A stretch of 64,000 bases of DNA from Bacteroidales bacterium (lineage in GTDB: Bacteria; Bacteroidota; Bacteroidia; Bacteroidales; F082): assembly GCA_024710405.1 (NCBI GenBank), contig JANJUV010000017.1:186001-250000 (forward strand). The letters are read 5' to 3'. Both the position numbers and the translations under genes were made by a program. Below are positions 60,996-64,000 of this stretch, piece by piece (the first letter of the stretch is position 1; each line of letters opens with the position of its first letter). The notes below the pieces were generated by a model, which did no database searches, had not been told where the DNA came from, and saw only the letters and a program-made list of their open reading frames with translations.

Positions 60996-62267
60996 ATGAA
61001 AAATTTTCTTGTCTATTTCTTGTTGTATCTGTCCTTATCAACCGCATACGCCGGGTTTGAAAACCACTTTGAAGCACGCAGCCTGCGTATTGACTATGTG
61101 CATGCAGGAGACTACCAAAATGAGTGGTTTGCGCTTGATGAACTGCTCGTTGAACCATTTTGGGGCGGGTCGCAAACCAACCTGATAGACACCTTCAATT
61201 ACGGACAGCACAGAGTAGAGGTGCGTGATGCCGTCAGCGGAAATCTGTTGTATTCGCGTGGCTACAACAGCTTGTTCGCCGAATGGCAAACAACAACCGA
61301 AGCAAAAATGATCACACGAAGCTTTACCGAATCCGTTGTGGTGCCTTTTCCGCGCTCTGCAGTCACCGTTACGTTGCTCAGCCGCAACCGTTCCGGCGAA
61401 TTCAAGGTTCATCTGGAAATCGAAGTCGATCCAAAGGATTACTTCATCAAGCCCATACAACGAAACAGGTTTCCCGTTGCCGATATTGAGATCAACGCAC
61501 CTGCAGCCAAAGCTGTCGATATTGTGCTGCTGCCCGAAGGCTACACAACGGACGAACTCGAAAAATTTGTGGCTGACAGCAGAAAATTTGCTGCTGCGCT
61601 TTTTGCCTTTCACCCTTTCGATTCACTTCGCAACAAATTCAACATCAGGGCTGTGCTTGCTTCATCAACTGAAAGCGGGCTGGATATCCCTGCTGATTCG
61701 GTCTGGAAAAATACGGTGCTGTCGGCCTCGTTCTACACTTTCGACAGCGAACGTTATTGCATGACCTTCGACCACAAAAGTGTGCGCGATCTGGCTTCCA
61801 ATGCACCTTACGACCAGATATATATTCTTACCAACACAGAAAAATACGGCGGCGGAGGTATTTTTAACTTTTACAGCCTCAGCAGCATCGACAACCGTTT
61901 TTCAGCTGCAATTCTGGTTCATGAGTTCGGACACGGGTTTGCCGGTCTTGGAGACGAATACTACACCTCATCAACTGCTTACAACGAATTCTATAATCTC
62001 GAAATCGAACCCTGGGAGCCCAACCTCACTACATTGGTCGATTTTGATCGTAAATGGAAACACCTGCTTGATACCGATACACCCGTGCCAACACCGCCCG
62101 ATAGCCTCTATATGAGTAAAACAGGTGTGTTTGAAGGTGGCGGGTATGTTGCCAAAGGGGTGTACAGGCCTGCCTATGATTGCCTGATGCACAGCTTCAG
62201 TGGAAATCGCTTTTGTGCAGCTTGTGTGGAAGCCATAAGCAATATGGTTTTGTTCTACAGCGAATAA
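60996..62267 (+). CDS. Secreted M64-family (IgA-protease-like) metallopeptidase
   Basis: I start at ATG 60996 (MKNFLVYFLLYLSLSTAYA), the second Met of a start pair; ATG 60990 is equally possible. The chain has about 423 residues. After the signal peptide comes a beta-rich prodomain (to about 150), then the M64 peptidase part starting near VDIVLLPEGYTTDELEKF. The zinc site is VHEFGHGFAGLGDEYY, an extended HExGHxxxGLxDE motif. RPAYDCLMHSFSGNRFCAACVEAI near the end has the usual Cys residues. The founding member cleaves IgA; the substrate here is unknown. Confidence 0.92.
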   Translation: MKNFLVYFLLYLSLSTAYAGFENHFEARSLRIDYVHAGDYQNEWFALDELLVEPFWGGSQTNLIDTFNYGQHRVEVRDAVSGNLLYSRGYNSLFAEWQTTTEAKMITRSFTESVVVPFPRSAVTVTLLSRNRSGEFKVHLEIEVDPKDYFIKPIQRNRFPVADIEINAPAAKAVDIVLLPEGYTTDELEKFVADSRKFAAALFAFHPFDSLRNKFNIRAVLASSTESGLDIPADSVWKNTVLSASFYTFDSERYCMTFDHKSVRDLASNAPYDQIYILTNTEKYGGGGIFNFYSLSSIDNRFSAAILVHEFGHGFAGLGDEYYTSSTAYNEFYNLEIEPWEPNLTTLVDFDRKWKHLLDTDTPVPTPPDSLYMSKTGVFEGGGYVAKGVYRPAYDCLMHSFSGNRFCAACVEAISNMVLFYSE

Positions 62268-62310
62268 CCTCTTTACTCAACTAACATCCATTGATTTTGA
62301 CAGAATTTTG

Positions 62311-62340
62311 TTGTGGTTCCATTACACTTTTGTACATTTG
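62311..62340 (+). promoter_or_regulatory. Promoter of tRNA-Pro
   Basis: TACATTTG at 62333-62340 matches TAnnTTTG. TTG at 62311, part of TTTTGTTG, lies 19 bp upstream. The tRNA starts 19 nt after the -7 box. Confidence 0.65.
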
Positions 62341-62358
62341 CAGCCCGAATAAAACAAA

Positions 62359-62432
62359 CGGGATGTAGCGCAGCCCGGTAGCGCGCTTCGTTCGGGACGA
62401 AGAGGCCGCAGGTTCAAATCCTGTCATCCCGA
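62359..62432 (+). tRNA. tRNA-Pro (anticodon CGG)
   Basis: This 74-nt cloverleaf has acceptor arms CGGGATG and CATCCCG with discriminator A. The D-stem is GCGC/GCGC. The anticodon stem CTTCG/CGAAG carries loop TTCGGGA and anticodon CGG. The T-arm is GCAGG-TTCAAAT-CCTGT. G37 after the anticodon fits tRNA-Pro. CCA is not encoded. It is followed by its own terminator. Confidence 0.95.
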
Positions 62433-62439
62433 CAACCCC

Positions 62440-62470
62440 AAAAGCCCATCAGCAGATGTGGCTTTTTTTT
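62440..62470 (+). terminator. Intrinsic terminator of tRNA-Pro
   Basis: AAAAGCC (62440-62446) pairs with GGCTTTT (62460-62466), with CAT/ATG inside the loop side across a bulge, followed by further T. It begins 7 nt after the tRNA end. Confidence 0.8.
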
Positions 62471-62845
62471 ATTGCTGACTGAGCGCCTGCGTGAAAGGCA
62501 GCAAAGAAAAAAAGACAAAGCAAGCGACAGCTTGCAGGCTCTTGGGGTTGAATCACCCCCCCTTATGGATCACCGAAGGAAGGGTTCTGGTAGCTGGGTA
62601 CTAGTTTCTGGTTGCTGGTTGCTGGTTGCTGGTTGCTGGTTGCGGGTTACTTGTTACTTGTTACTGGTTGCTGGTTACTGGTTACTGGTTGCGGGTTGTG
62701 GGTTGTGGGTTGCTGGTTTGTCAATGCCCTGAATAAAGTTGACCGTTTTTCACCAATGTTCAATACCAACATAATAGGTTTGATATTGAATGAATTAGAT
62801 CAATGTCATCTGCCGCAGCAATGATAAAACCGAAGATATAAAGAG
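62471..62845. other. Non-coding region between tRNA-Pro terminator and the barrel gene
   Basis: This 375-bp gap holds a short hairpin (GCAAGC-GACA-GCTTGC, 62520-62535), GCCTGC at 62485 with its complement GCAGGC at 62534, and the heptamer array at 62585-62717. Open frames across the array are products of the repeat and I do not call them. Confidence 0.7.
62585..62717. repeat. Array of 19 tandem heptamers (consensus TRCTGGT)
   Basis: Reading in steps of seven from 62585 gives 19 uninterrupted units. TGCTGGT occurs six times and TACTGGT three times; TTCTGGT, TGCGGGT, TACTTGT and TGTGGGT occur twice each; AGCTGGG and TACTAGT once each. Third position and GT end are nearly fixed; variants lie mostly in positions 2, 4 and 5. 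The array is G/T-rich on the plus strand and has no spacers. Confidence 0.95.
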
Positions 62846-63469
62846 CTAGAATTTGCCAAATTTAAGACTAAAAGTACCATTGAAGCCGCGCAACACATCT
62901 TTATTTGTATTCAGGAGCATAACCTCTGATGTATGTCTGTAAGAAGCTCCGACAGCCAGACGCATAAAACGGACCACATTAAATTCGATTTCAACACCGG
63001 GCTCGATGACGAAAAAAACATCCGAATCCCAGACTGTTGGTTCAGAATAGCTGTCATAGTTCCACCGGTTGTAATTAACATAGGCTACTCCACCGGCACC
63101 GATAATGATGGGGAAAGCAATGTGAACAGGAGCAAAAGGAGCAATGATTGGTTCAATCATTAGTCCACCGTATCCGCCTGCCATGTTCACCGCTTCATTG
63201 GAAAGTTTATCAGTAAAACGCAGGTCGTTCATGAATCCGGTTCCTGCAAAGCCAAGGGTAAGGCGGTGGTCAATAACCCAGCCTCCTTTCATGCCGCTCA
63301 TTAATGCATCTCTTCCATCTATTGAAGTGTAGCCAAAAGTTAGTGAACCATAAGCACCATGTGAAACTTTGCGGCCTGAGCCAAAAACTGTCCTGTATTC
63401 TGACTCCTGTGCGTGGGCTGTTCCGATGAAACTGATCAGCAAGCCTGCGATTAATAAGGTTTTCTTCAT
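62846..63469 (-). CDS. Outer-membrane beta-barrel protein
   Basis: I start at ATG 63469 (MKKTLLIAGLLISFIGTAHAQ), a clear signal peptide; ATG 63514 is unlikely. The mature 187 residues show alternating strands with aromatic ends (AYGSLTFGYTSIDG, VEIEFNVVRFMRLAVGASY), and the chain ends FSLKFGKF with the terminal Phe common in outer-membrane barrels. No ligand or transport role can be read. It lies 26 bp after another barrel-like gene on the same strand, and both may be paralogues or partners. Confidence 0.8.
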   Translation of the reverse strand: MKKTLLIAGLLISFIGTAHAQESEYRTVFGSGRKVSHGAYGSLTFGYTSIDGRDALMSGMKGGWVIDHRLTLGFAGTGFMNDLRFTDKLSNEAVNMAGGYGGLMIEPIIAPFAPVHIAFPIIIGAGGVAYVNYNRWNYDSYSEPTVWDSDVFFVIEPGVEIEFNVVRFMRLAVGASYRHTSEVMLLNTNKDVLRGFNGTFSLKFGKF

Positions 63470-63495
63470 TATTCTATTGATTAAAAGGTTCTTGA

Positions 63496-63999
63496 TTAAA
63501 AATGATAGCGGCAAACGAGTCCTATATCGCCCATTGCCAGACGAAAGATTCGATGTCCGAACAGGTCAAAGAATGGTTTGTATTCGATTCCAAAACTAAG
63601 GGGGATGGAATACACTCTGTATTCAACGCCCAGCAAACCATCGGCTCCGGCAACGGTTCGTGTCACCGCAGATGCTTCTCTGTCATTCGGGGAAGTAAAA
63701 TGCCACAAAAGGTCAACATTACGGGTAATGCCCGCGTGAGCACCAAGTCCGTAATAAATATAGATATTGTCTCGGAATCTTCCGCCAACCGACTCATATC
63801 TTGAAGTCATAAACGAAAGCTGAATTCCATTGTCACGAAAACTCAGCAGCAATTTGAAGTCACGGTCTTCCTGTACAAAGCGCTGATAGGTGATTCCTTC
63901 GCTGATTCCGGATCGGATGCCGAAGGCATTTTTCATGTATTGGGCCTTTAACCCGCTGACCGCTGTCAGACACAGGATTAATATGAGTAAGCTTGATTT
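63496..63999 (-). CDS. Exported barrel-like protein (5' end cut by window)
   Basis: The frame is open to the right edge and there reads a signal peptide (SSLLILILCLTAVSGLKAQ) directly before MKNAFGIRSG. The true start therefore lies just beyond 64000, and the ATG at 63936 is internal. The 168 codons present end in YKPFFDLFGHRIFRLAMGDIGLVCRYHF, with alternating strands (FKLLLSFRDNGIQLSFMTSRYES, DNIYIYYGLGAHAGI) and a terminal Phe, as in small outer-membrane barrels. Function unknown. Confidence 0.75.
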   Translation of the reverse strand, partial: KSSLLILILCLTAVSGLKAQYMKNAFGIRSGISEGITYQRFVQEDRDFKLLLSFRDNGIQLSFMTSRYESVGGRFRDNIYIYYGLGAHAGITRNVDLLWHFTSPNDREASAVTRTVAGADGLLGVEYRVYSIPLSFGIEYKPFFDLFGHRIFRLAMGDIGLVCRYHF

Positions 64000-64000
64000 G

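Noticed and set aside
62585-62717. Heptamer array as a possible CRISPR array
   Set aside because: Units are 7 nt with no spacers, and no cas gene is present.
62472-62732. 86-codon frame through the heptamer array (VAGCWLLVAGYW-like repeats)
   Set aside because: It exists only because the array lacks stop codons; a period of 7 shifts frame each unit and the peptide has no other support.

Overview
The window looks like a chromosomal stretch of a Bacteroidota bacterium, most likely of the Bacteroidales/Marinilabiliales kind. Three things point there. Two proteins carry type IX secretion (T9SS) C-terminal sorting domains. The gene order acpP-fabF-rnc-IPExxxVDY protein-pyk is present, together with OstA-like, UpxY-like, BlaR1/TonB and TPR/LuxR proteins typical of the phylum. 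Many genes are preceded by the Bacteroidota -7 box TAnnTTTG and almost none by a Shine-Dalgarno sequence. I saw no insertion sequence, CRISPR array, prophage or rRNA. There is one tRNA, tRNA-Pro(CGG).

Layout. 1-5662: a partial LytS-type TPR histidine kinase on the minus strand, divergent from a 1230-aa T9SS-exported Asp-box propeller protein and a 73-aa partner with a strong Shine-Dalgarno. 5711-13176 (minus): five secreted or membrane-anchored proteins, one with an OmpA domain, downstream of a membrane TPR/LuxR-type regulator. 13302-28318: housekeeping genes (polysaccharide deacetylase, gpmA, metallophosphoesterase, topA, acpP, fabF, rnc, pyk, pheS, cyclophilin, tdk, M28 peptidase, a 44-aa membrane protein, rsmI). 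28568-29494: a secreted protein made of three DIPF repeats, and a GldH-like lipoprotein. 29700-34541: the start of an exopolysaccharide operon (OPX exporter, Wzc-type tyrosine kinase with a Gly-Tyr tail, UpxY antiterminator, WbpP-type epimerase) with no glycosyltransferases. 34551-39286: ppa, a large secreted phosphoesterase, a viroplasmin/RNase H and a DUF819 transporter.

39287-43963: a four-gene MacB-like ABC efflux operon. It is preceded by what I read as a sigma-54 promoter and an upstream array of helically phased CGAAC elements. 44163-49678 (minus): two overlapping hybrid histidine-kinase genes with receiver and HPt domains but no output regulator. 49870-52918: a BlaI repressor and a BlaR1-type M56 protease fused to a TonB domain, flanked by matching AACTAA-N4-TTAGTT palindromes, then a T9SS-exported amidase. 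53062-60995: a conserved protein of unknown function, ppnP, OstA-like, GNAT, CvfB-like, phosphofructokinase, superoxide dismutase, and an ECF sigma factor with a membrane partner. 60996-64000: an M64 peptidase, tRNA-Pro, an array of 19 heptamers, and two outer-membrane barrel proteins, the last one cut by the window end.

The most promising unexplained signals are regulatory: the sigma-54 promoter and phased upstream sites at 39359-39489; the paired BlaI-type palindromes, one of which lies next to a terminator-like hairpin whose loop copies a tRNA T-loop; and three genes whose ATG lies exactly 4 nt after the -7 box, which predicts leaderless mRNAs. All functions are read from the sequence and recalled family knowledge; no database search was run.
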